A DNA stretch of 18,901 nucleotides from Candidatus Paracaedibacteraceae bacterium UBA6184 (lineage in GTDB: Bacteria > Pseudomonadota > Alphaproteobacteria > UBA6184), in NCBI GenBank assembly GCA_002422845.1, contig DITM01000080.1, positions 1 to 18,901 on the forward strand, read 5' to 3'. Made by a program: the position numbers and the translations under genes. The notes beneath the pieces are model-generated. The model ran no database searches. It saw only the letters and a program-made list of their open reading frames with translations, and was not told the DNA's origin. Position 1 is the first letter of the stretch. Each line of letters begins with the position of its first letter. This document shows positions 1 through 6,405 of the stretch, piece after piece.

Positions 1-67
1 GACGGGGCTCGAACCCGCGACCTCAGGCGTGACAGGCCTGCGCTCTAACCAACTGAGCTACACCCCC
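1..67 (-). tRNA. tRNA-Asp (GTC), 3' end cut by the window edge
   Basis: Read on the minus strand, the segment folds as a tRNA. It has a 7-base 5' acceptor strand (GGGGGTG), TA at positions 8-9, a D arm with the AGCTCAGTTGG-type loop, an anticodon arm with stem CAGGC/GCCTG and loop CTGTCAC giving anticodon GTC, and a T arm with loop TTCGAGC. The anticodon and the general resemblance to bacterial tRNA-Asp give the identity. The window starts one base into the 3' acceptor strand, so the rest of that strand and CCA lie outside. Its promoter is about 22-50 bases upstream of the 5' end. Confidence 0.95.
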
Positions 68-88
68 CAGGGTGATTTAATGACTCTA

Positions 89-117
89 TTTCTACAGGTA
101 TTCCCCTTGTATGTCAA
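89..117 (-). promoter_or_regulatory. Sigma70-type promoter of tRNA-Asp
   Basis: On the minus strand a perfect -35 box TTGACA (112-117) is followed by 17 bases and the -10 box TAGAAA (89-94, 4 of 6 matches). Transcription would start around base 82, about 15 bases before the tRNA 5' end, a normal distance for a tRNA leader. The -35 box sits inside a 7-bp inverted repeat (CCCCTTG/CAAGGGG, 103-121) that could also form a hairpin at the end of the upstream transcript. Confidence 0.65.
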
Positions 118-121
118 GGGG
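103..121 (-). repeat. Inverted repeat overlapping the tRNA -35 box
   Basis: The arms CCCCTTG (103-109) and CAAGGGG (115-121) pair perfectly around a 5-base loop. It lies 26 bases beyond the stop codon of the broken left gene, so it could end that transcript. However, no T-run follows the stem in the minus direction, so a standard Rho-independent terminator is not supported. A regulatory dyad at the tRNA promoter is the other reading. Confidence 0.4.
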
Positions 122-146
122 TAATGCATAAAAAATGTATATTTTT

Positions 147-1205
147 TTATCCGCCTAGTTTACCCGTCTCACGCAATCGTTTTATCAATCCAATCACCCA
201 CCCTGCTTTTTCACCCATTCGCAATTGAGCACCATGGGGGCGATCAAACCACACCATCACATTTTTTCCATCGGCACCCACCCAGCGTGCGACTCCTTTT
301 TCATTTCCATGAACATTAGCATTCACATAAATACCTGCAGCGTCTAATGTTTTCATGGTCATTGTAAAATCTGGCTTACCCTCAAAGATTGAAGGATCGA
401 TCCGTTGATCCTTACTATAGGGGGACAATTTTGCATCAAATGCTTGATCAACCCAACTTCTTTCAGCGCGTTGTTGAACTGCAGCAGCGACAACGCCCGC
501 AGATGCAGCTGATTCCTGTCTGCGCTCTGCTAGCATTTCTTGACGTGCCTTTAATTGAGCCTTTTTATTAGCATTTTTTGCTTTGGTTTCTTCAAGCTTT
601 TGCGAACGCTCTTCCTCCGACATACCGAAAACTGTGACTACCGCACTTGCTGGCACAGCAGCGCTTACGTCGTCAACCTTAGACGGTTTCCCAGGCGTCT
701 TCTGAACTTTTTTCGCATCACCTTTTGATGCCGGGGATGGCTGTTCTTGTTTAACTTGTTTTTTATCACCTTTTTTAGCGGGAGATTCCGGAGGGCTATC
801 TTCTATCCCCATATCTCGCATCATCTCCGCAAGCATTGCTTTTGGATCTTTTTGCTTTCTTTGTTTTTTCGCCTCTTGGGGATCTTGCACGTGTTGTCGA
901 CGACCTATAAAACGATGTTCATCTTCTTGTATTTTTGCCATCCATTTAGATACTAATGCTTCTTCTGCCTCCTTGACGCTTTCTAAGAAACGTACATACG
1001 CCATAACATTATCTTCTTCTTTTCCTGCACGTGCCATTCTCATAAAGGATTCCACCTTTTGATCCGATGCACTTTCAACAAAGCTGTTCCAATCTGCCTG
1101 ATACTCAAAATCACGGGCTTTTGTTTTAGATACAAACGCTTGTATTTTTGTATATTCCGAAATTTTTGGAAAGTACTCTTGAAAATATTTTTCTGACTGA
1201 AACAA
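147..1205 (-). CDS. C-terminal fragment: charged linker plus conserved ~100-residue domain
   Basis: This is the 3' part of the broken gene. A TTG at 1205 could start translation (352 residues), but no signal peptide or ribosome site is visible, so independent expression is doubtful. In order it has a helical stretch, a Lys/Gln/Arg-rich region with the motif EMMRDMGIED at about residues 128-137, a Lys/Pro/Ser-rich disordered linker, a charged helix (SEEERSQKLEETKAKNANKK and onward), and a C-terminal domain encoded by 150-458. That domain is about half identical by eye to the intact paralogue and keeps IDP-x-IF, HGNEK, DGKN, MVWFD-x-PHG and AGWVI. Confidence 0.55.
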   Translation of the reverse strand: MFQSEKYFQEYFPKISEYTKIQAFVSKTKARDFEYQADWNSFVESASDQKVESFMRMARAGKEEDNVMAYVRFLESVKEAEEALVSKWMAKIQEDEHRFIGRRQHVQDPQEAKKQRKQKDPKAMLAEMMRDMGIEDSPPESPAKKGDKKQVKQEQPSPASKGDAKKVQKTPGKPSKVDDVSAAVPASAVVTVFGMSEEERSQKLEETKAKNANKKAQLKARQEMLAERRQESAASAGVVAAAVQQRAERSWVDQAFDAKLSPYSKDQRIDPSIFEGKPDFTMTMKTLDAAGIYVNANVHGNEKGVARWVGADGKNVMVWFDRPHGAQLRMGEKAGWVIGLIKRLRETGKLGG

Positions 1206-1888
1206 TACCCCACTGTACTTAATCCCGATCTAACTTGAGGTCGCACATACTCATACATGTTGCAAATAGGTAACCGTGTTTTCACCCAATTTCGAATAGG
1301 CACATACATGATGTCAATGAATGGTTTTGATAGTTGCTTTTCGTCTTGCTCTATCTTATCAATTGCACTCAAAATATCTTGATAAAAGGTGTTTAATTGG
1401 GCTTCTGATATATACCCTCCCGAATCAAGCAGTAAGTCAATAGAGTATAAAAAATTCATCACTTTGAATACAAACTCATTATTTATTAGCTGAACCTTAG
1501 AAAGCTCTTCCTCTGTGTGGGTATCTGTTAAATGATTTGCGTATTCCAGCCCGGCGTTTAGTAATTCCAATAAGAATAAAGTTACCTTACTCCATTCTTG
1601 CCGGGTCTCTGGAGTATCTGGAACCAAAGCATGCGACAATGGATTGTCGGTCATACATACTATGCAATCTTTTTCTAATCGTATAACTTTATGGGTATAA
1701 ACTGTTTCAGAAGGCACTTGCAGCAATATTTTGCAGCCTGGGCGATCGACACCCTCTCTATACTCAACAGACAATTGGAAAAATCGAGCCTCACCCACTT
1801 CTCCAACCACAGTTTGTTGACATACAAAGGTTCCCTGAATTAAGGAGGTTGACGTTAATAAGATAGCAATAAAAGAGGGATATTTCAT
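1040..1888 (-). CDS. N-terminal fragment: exported helical protein, frame broken near residue 224
   Basis: The open frame encodes 282 residues starting MKYPSFIAILLTSTSLIQG, a typical Sec signal peptide, so the product would enter the periplasm. Cysteines near the mature N-terminus (FVCQQ, PGCK, DCIVC) suggest disulfides and are partly shared with the intact paralogue, which has GCFVRC at the equivalent point. The rest is predicted by eye to be helical. Only about the first 224 residues match the paralogue. The basic tail after MYEYVRPQVRSG, rich in Lys, Arg and Ile, is out-of-frame sequence over the start of the second fragment. The ATG at 1888 has only a weak ribosome site (GGA) but a good promoter upstream. 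Confidence 0.6.
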   Translation of the reverse strand: MKYPSFIAILLTSTSLIQGTFVCQQTVVGEVGEARFFQLSVEYREGVDRPGCKILLQVPSETVYTHKVIRLEKDCIVCMTDNPLSHALVPDTPETRQEWSKVTLFLLELLNAGLEYANHLTDTHTEEELSKVQLINNEFVFKVMNFLYSIDLLLDSGGYISEAQLNTFYQDILSAIDKIEQDEKQLSKPFIDIMYVPIRNWVKTRLPICNMYEYVRPQVRSGLSTVGYCFSQKNIFKSTFQKFRNIQKYKRLYLKQKPVILSIRQIGTALLKVHRIKRWNPL

Positions 1889-1914
1889 GACAGTTTTTCC
1901 AATATATATCCTAC

Positions 1915-1942
1915 AATATAGGTATATATTTTAATAAGTCAA
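1915..1942 (-). promoter_or_regulatory. Sigma70-type promoter of the broken exported-protein gene
   Basis: On the minus strand, TTGACT (1937-1942, 5 of 6) is followed by 16 bases and TATATT (1915-1920, 5 of 6). Initiation would fall about 20 bases upstream of the ATG at 1888. A good promoter here suggests the gene was, or still is, transcribed separately from the macro-domain gene, whose stop codon is 175 bases upstream. That 175-base gap otherwise holds only A+T-rich DNA with short weak dyads and no convincing terminator. Confidence 0.6.
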
Positions 1943-2063
1943 TTTATTTGCCATTTTAATTAATCACACGGCATATTCAATGCTTGCTCTATTCAAGTTC
2001 AAAAAGACTTCAATATATACGCCCTTTATCTAATAATAGATCCACAAATACCTAGAACTTTAC

Positions 2064-3440
2064 CTATTGATAATGATTAAAATTAAACCCAAATTCTTGT
2101 TGAGTCATAACCGCTGAGACCCCTAACCCTTGAATATTACACAACACATGCAAGAATGGAAATATTAAGAATTTCCCCATATATTCCGCTTTTATACCCA
2201 CATTGGTTGTAAAGGATACCATTGAGGAAAGGTTCACCTGATGCTGCGCAATCACATCGCACACTACACCGTGTCGCTCATAATCTTTTCTATCCAAATT
2301 TAAAAAGTTTCGCACATTCTGTGATAGGCTAAGCGCCATGTTCTCGCGCAGATACCCCATCCCACCAGAAAGTTTTAGGCTGTCTGACATTTGAATGGCA
2401 CCCGTTGCTTTTACTGAAAAATAAGCATGTTCTTGATTGCGGTAAGCTGTTTCAAGCTCACATCCTAAGAATGAGTGTTTATGGGTATCTCCAACAATAA
2501 GTTGGGTCTTTTTATCCGTCGGATTTTCGACAATACTCCCTATTATACGGACCGAACCGAAAGACGCAGCCGCCCCCTTTACAGCATCCGAACAAAGCTG
2601 TGCTTGATATGTCGACGATTCCATCAACGCCAATTTTGATAAGCTTGTCCCGACCCCTGACGAAAGCATACTTGGTGGCGTTAACTTTGATACCACTGAG
2701 AGTAATACTTTTTTTACCGCAGCATATTCACCTTCGCTGTATAAGTATAATTCCGGCTGCAACGCTGGGAATGTGTGCAGCGCAGAAAGTGTTTCTTCGA
2801 CCATGATTTCATACAATTTAGTTTTATCCGCGCCGCCCGCAAATACCCCTGCAGAAATAGGGATAAGACCCATCGTTGTGACTTGATGCGTTTTATTTAA
2901 TTGATCCATCTCTGCATATACATTTTTGTAGGTCTGACGCAAATCTGTGTATCCAAGTTCAATATTACTACTATAAGGCGCCTCTGTAAAATCTGGTCCA
3001 AGTGCGTGAATTATATATTGAGTACCATTTTTGGAAAGATCATATGCCCCCGTAGTAAACACTTTGGACGTTTCAAGCAATGGCGTTCCACTCATAGATG
3101 GATTAGAAACACCCCCATGTTTAGATGCAATTTCCTTTAACACTTTATCTGAGCCCGCTGCACCAAAAATAGCCCCACTTAAAACACCGCCCGGAGCTAA
3201 CCATTTATTCGCAGCATTCACAATTACATGCTTTTTTGAATAAACTACCGATCCATTCGTAATTTCCAATTCTTTTGCCGGATCTTTCGTTGACGCCGGG
3301 GGAATACTCACTGACGTTGAGGGCCTATCATCACTGGCCGGCTGTGAAGGCACACCCCCCCCCGATGAGTTATTATTATTGTTGTTTGTTCCACACCCTG
3401 ATAACAACAACGAAAGACATAACAGAGATTTTTTATACAT
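2064..3440 (-). CDS. Lipoprotein with a macro (ADP-ribose-binding-type) domain and beta-rich C-terminus
   Basis: The start is placed at the third ATG (3440) because GAGGA lies 5 bases upstream and a signal peptide follows at once (MYKKSLLCLSLLLSGC). The lipobox LSGC gives Cys16 as the lipidated residue; the open frame reaches back to 3470. After an Asn run (19-24) and a Ser/Pro linker comes a macro domain at about 58-250: VNAAN (74-78), PGGVLSGAIFGAAG (83-96), IHALGP (144-149), PISAGVFAGG (194-203) and a final LYLYSEGEY strand, in the order seen in YmdB/MacroD proteins. Macro domains bind ADP-ribose, and some remove it from proteins. Here the GVDGAIH loop reads GVLSGAIF, so the usual Asp and His are absent: binding is plausible, hydrolysis uncertain. 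Residues 268-458 alternate polar and hydrophobic positions, like outer-membrane barrel strands, ending FGFNFNHYQ. An export signal on a macro domain is unusual. A weak promoter candidate (-10 TAAAAT at 3461-3466) overlaps the preceding terminator. Confidence 0.85.
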   Translation of the reverse strand: MYKKSLLCLSLLLSGCGTNNNNNNSSGGGVPSQPASDDRPSTSVSIPPASTKDPAKELEITNGSVVYSKKHVIVNAANKWLAPGGVLSGAIFGAAGSDKVLKEIASKHGGVSNPSMSGTPLLETSKVFTTGAYDLSKNGTQYIIHALGPDFTEAPYSSNIELGYTDLRQTYKNVYAEMDQLNKTHQVTTMGLIPISAGVFAGGADKTKLYEIMVEETLSALHTFPALQPELYLYSEGEYAAVKKVLLSVVSKLTPPSMLSSGVGTSLSKLALMESSTYQAQLCSDAVKGAAASFGSVRIIGSIVENPTDKKTQLIVGDTHKHSFLGCELETAYRNQEHAYFSVKATGAIQMSDSLKLSGGMGYLRENMALSLSQNVRNFLNLDRKDYERHGVVCDVIAQHQVNLSSMVSFTTNVGIKAEYMGKFLIFPFLHVLCNIQGLGVSAVMTQQEFGFNFNHYQ

Positions 3441-3481
3441 CAGATTCCTCATTTTTTTATATTTTACCATGAGCTGAAAAC

Positions 3482-3509
3482 AAAAGCACCCCCCGAAGGG
3501 AGTGCTTTT
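3482..3509 (-). terminator. Rho-independent terminator with UUCG loop after the 927-residue lipoprotein gene
   Basis: On the minus strand a 12-bp stem (AAAAGCACTCCC paired with GGGGGTGCTTTT, one G-T pair) is capped by TTCG and followed by GTTTTC. It begins 23 bases after the stop codon at 3533. The A/T outer pairs and T-rich tail are typical of a factor-independent terminator, and the A-rich 5' arm could allow some activity in the other direction. It separates this gene from the macro-domain gene. Confidence 0.85.
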
Positions 3510-3532
3510 AAAGGTAGGATTAACTGAACAAA

Positions 3533-6316
3533 TTAACGATCAAGACCAAAGTTCACCGCAACGATTCCAGAAGAAACCATTGTGTTTAACTTTTCACCAG
3601 TAGCAAAGCCAAGGTTGAATTGAGCGTATGGAGTTACAGCATCACCACCGAATTGTAAGTCAGAAGACTTACCTTCGCTTGTTGATAATGTTGCATTAGC
3701 AGAAGATGCTAAGTATCCAGCCACACCCAATGTCAAAGATGCATTTGCACCTGTTGCAGCAGCAACAAAGTCATCCAATGCTAGGTTTACACCTGCGTGG
3801 AATGTTGCAGCAGTAAAGGATACATCGTTCATGTACAATCCCAAAGCGCTTGCAGCCATTGGAACCACAGCTGAGTATGAGTTCAATGCGTTAGAAGACA
3901 CACCGAATCCACCCATTGGAACCACAGACAAACCACCTAGGCTGTATGCTTTTGCAAAAGTTACACCTGCATTATAAGAAGCAAGAGATGAAGCTGCGTA
4001 AGCATTTTTACCTGCATCAACCGAAGCTTCTGCAGATACGATTGCTTTTAAGCCCAACACATCAGATGCAACGTTCGCACCAAATGATGTTGTACCTTTG
4101 CCGCTAGAAAATGCGTTGCCACCATCTAGGTTGTATGTCAAACCGAATTGAGCCCCAGCATGGTTGAACGTTACAGAGTATTGCTCAACCGCACCTAATT
4201 TTTCAGCACTTGCAGAATCTACACCACGTGCTAAAGAAGCAATTTGAGATGCTTGATTTAGACGAGATGATGAAAGGTTAGCAAATGATGCTGAAACTAA
4301 GTTTGTTGGATCTAATTTAGATACAACGGCATCCAATGTTGCTGATGCAACAGAACGACCAGCTTGTGCCTTTGAAGACATCAACGCACGATTAAATGTA
4401 CCAGCTGAAAGAGCTGCCCCTTTAGCAGCAACTCGAGCTAACAGAACCATATCAAAGTATCCGTTGCTCATAATCTTCCATTCTTTAATCTCGAAGCTAC
4501 CATCACCAATAGCCATAGCTGTTTTGCCAGAACTATTTGGAAGCTTTCCACTCATATCTTTAACAAGAGGCATAGCATACACACCGGCTTCCAATTTAAC
4601 ACCTGTATCAAGATCAATACCGTCTAATGTTAATGTCTTACCAGCAGTTACATTTGCAGCAGACACCCATAATGGGAATGATGTATGAGAATCATAATGC
4701 ACATAAGAAGATACTTTACTATCCGTCTCAACAACGTCAGAAGTTTGAACAGAGTGTTCTTCTTTTACAAGAATTTCCATCATGTCTTGACCTTTAGCAA
4801 TCTTATCAGCAGCTGCCGCGTCAGAAACAAACTTTGAAAGATCCGCTTCCGCTAGCTTATCAAGAGTATGCTCTTCTGCAAGAACGTGAACACCTAGATT
4901 TTGAGTAAGGGCCAATGTATGTACAAATAATGAATGATCAGCGATTGCATTAAATGTTGTGTTTGCACCAACCTTCAGTTCACCGATTTCAGAATACAAA
5001 CCACCTGCTTTAACATTAAACATAAAGTGATGTGCACCATCAGCCTGCTTAACAACCGCTTGTGCTGTTGTAGGTTTAGCCGCAGTTGCAGTAGATTTAG
5101 CAGCTACGCTGGCAGTCGTTGAAGTACTCTTTTTTGCTGCTGGTTTTGCTGCTGGTTTAGTTGCTGCCCCAGAAGAAAGAGCTGCTTTAGCTGCTGATGT
5201 AGTTTTCGTTGCAGTAGTACTCGCAACACCTGTAGGCAGCTCAAGCTCTGGTTGAACACCGTTAATTGCAGTAATCACGACATCGCTTGCATCAATAACT
5301 GCAGCACGACCACCGATATCTATTGCACCTTGATCTTTACTAACATTTAGTCCTGCAGCATCTAACATTGTCTTTGTTGCAACAATGGGCTTTATTGTCT
5401 TTAAAGTAAGAACGCCATTATCAGATTTCTTTGGTGCGGCAACAACAGTAGCGCTTGCCTTTGCTTTACTAGCAACAGTCGAAGTCGGCTTTGATGTAGT
5501 CGTTGCTTTGCTGGCTGTCGCTGTTGTTGTTTTCTTTGCCGTTGTTGTTGGCTTTGCTCCTGCTGATAGTTTAGCAACAACAACCTCAGGCTCGGAATGA
5601 ACAGAAACAGGAAGAACTACTTCTTTTCCATCTGCCCCTTGACGAGCAAAAGAATAACCAAGTGCCGAATCAATACCAACATATGCATAACTTGATGCTA
5701 TGCTTGCAGCAGTTGCATCAAAAGCATCAACTACAGCATTACGTAACACAAGAGCATTCGTTCGAAGATCACCTTTTACAGTTGCATTAAACGTATGACG
5801 TGTTGCATCAACTAATCCAGAGAATATTAATGATCCCAAATGGATTGTGTTAGGCGCATACAACTTGGCATCAGAAGCATCGAATTTATAAGTATCTCCC
5901 TTTTGATCCCAGTCTATAAATGCAGAGAGAAGATTAGGTCTACTACTAAGTTTCTTAACAGCAGGTGCAGGTGCCGCTGCAGATAACGCTACTGGATTTT
6001 CAGCTGTTGTAATGTTCTGCAGAACGTCATAATCTTTACCAAATCCTGTAGCAGGCCTATCGGGCAAAGCTCCAAGAACCAAGCCGCTGTTCTTAAGACT
6101 ACTAATAGCTGTTCCCAAATTTATCGCAAATGTTTTCACAGAAGGCGTGTTTGCAGCGGGTGAACCACCATCTGTACCACCACCTCCGCCACCACCTGAG
6201 CCACCTGTACCACCACCTGCGCCACCACCTGTGCCGGTATCGTCAGCACATCCTGTCGCAAATAGCGATGCTGTGACTAATAATCCAGCTTTTAGAACGT
6301 TTTTTAAATCAGACAT
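3533..6316 (-). CDS. Large lipoprotein with Gly-rich stalk, Lys/Thr/Ala linkers and barrel-like C-terminus
   Basis: The start is the ATG at 6316, with AGGA 7 bases upstream and a signal sequence next (MSDLKNVLKAGLLVTASLFATGC); the open frame reaches back to 6340. Cys23 is the probable lipidated residue (lipobox ATGC, slightly off consensus). A Gly-rich stalk covers about 28-52. Two low-complexity linkers rich in Lys, Thr, Ala, Ser and Pro lie near residues 247-297 and 360-424, on either side of a short folded-looking segment. A beta-rich segment follows, then a helical hinge, then from about 714 to 927 alternating Gly/Ala/aromatic strands of the autotransporter-barrel type, ending VNFGLDR. 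No catalytic motif was found. The architecture suggests a surface-anchored or surface-displayed envelope protein; whether the C-terminus really inserts in the outer membrane is inferred. It lies 89 bases downstream of the giant gene on the same strand and has a strong terminator of its own. Confidence 0.85.
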   Translation of the reverse strand: MSDLKNVLKAGLLVTASLFATGCADDTGTGGGAGGGTGGSGGGGGGGTDGGSPAANTPSVKTFAINLGTAISSLKNSGLVLGALPDRPATGFGKDYDVLQNITTAENPVALSAAAPAPAVKKLSSRPNLLSAFIDWDQKGDTYKFDASDAKLYAPNTIHLGSLIFSGLVDATRHTFNATVKGDLRTNALVLRNAVVDAFDATAASIASSYAYVGIDSALGYSFARQGADGKEVVLPVSVHSEPEVVVAKLSAGAKPTTTAKKTTTATASKATTTSKPTSTVASKAKASATVVAAPKKSDNGVLTLKTIKPIVATKTMLDAAGLNVSKDQGAIDIGGRAAVIDASDVVITAINGVQPELELPTGVASTTATKTTSAAKAALSSGAATKPAAKPAAKKSTSTTASVAAKSTATAAKPTTAQAVVKQADGAHHFMFNVKAGGLYSEIGELKVGANTTFNAIADHSLFVHTLALTQNLGVHVLAEEHTLDKLAEADLSKFVSDAAAADKIAKGQDMMEILVKEEHSVQTSDVVETDSKVSSYVHYDSHTSFPLWVSAANVTAGKTLTLDGIDLDTGVKLEAGVYAMPLVKDMSGKLPNSSGKTAMAIGDGSFEIKEWKIMSNGYFDMVLLARVAAKGAALSAGTFNRALMSSKAQAGRSVASATLDAVVSKLDPTNLVSASFANLSSSRLNQASQIASLARGVDSASAEKLGAVEQYSVTFNHAGAQFGLTYNLDGGNAFSSGKGTTSFGANVASDVLGLKAIVSAEASVDAGKNAYAASSLASYNAGVTFAKAYSLGGLSVVPMGGFGVSSNALNSYSAVVPMAASALGLYMNDVSFTAATFHAGVNLALDDFVAAATGANASLTLGVAGYLASSANATLSTSEGKSSDLQFGGDAVTPYAQFNLGFATGEKLNTMVSSGIVAVNFGLDR

Positions 6317-6362
6317 TATTAATTCCTTTTTTATTATCATAAAACCTTTTTTAAGTCAGTAA

Positions 6363-6399
6363 GGGGAAGAAGAGATTTCTTCCCCCGTTAGACTTAACG
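6363..6399 (-). terminator. Two abutting hairpins between the giant gene and the large lipoprotein gene
   Basis: Just after the stop codon of the giant gene, on the minus strand, come CGTTA-loop AGTC-TAACG (6399-6386) and then a 9-bp stem GGGGAAGAA/TTCTTCCCC with a 5-base loop (6385-6363). No T-run follows the second stem directly (TTACTGACTT), so termination is probably partial. The pair may instead protect the giant mRNA's 3' end or set the ratio between the two genes. No clear promoter was found in the gap, which favours read-through and an operon. Confidence 0.5.
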
Positions 6400-6405
6400 A
6401 CTAGG

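Larger units (their letters stand above)
147..1888 (-). pseudogene. Frameshifted paralogue of the exported protein at 15355-17034
   Basis: Two overlapping minus-strand frames (1888-1040 and 1205-147) together match one intact protein elsewhere in the window. The first frame matches the paralogue's N-terminal half up to the MYEYV/MYKYL segment. Beyond that its tail has no counterpart, while the second frame takes over with KYFQEYF...EYTKIQ against YYNDYFKNTREYKRIQ and stays similar to the end. The second frame opens after a TAG near 1220 and reads IGIKYSGVL before its TTG at 1205, so the frame changes between about 1210 and 1225. Loss of one base, or gain of two, explains it. Restoring the frame gives about 580 residues, close to the paralogue's 559. 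No repetitive slippery site is obvious at the switch. Alternatives are a sequencing error, programmed frameshifting, or two translationally coupled genes. The function of the family is unknown. Confidence 0.8.

Noticed and set aside
147..1205. 352-codon frame as an independent gene
   Set aside because: It has only a TTG start with no ribosome site or signal peptide, and the paralogue shows its sequence is the second half of a longer protein.
5385..5600. Plus-strand frame rich in Val/Ala/Phe opposite the first Lys/Thr linker of the large lipoprotein, and a Gln-rich minus-strand frame at 5401-5583
   Set aside because: Both arise from low-complexity codons in the alternative frames of the linker; no start signals.
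6147..6362. Plus-strand Pro-rich frame opposite the Gly-rich stalk
   Set aside because: Poly-Pro is simply the complement of the GGN-rich stalk codons.
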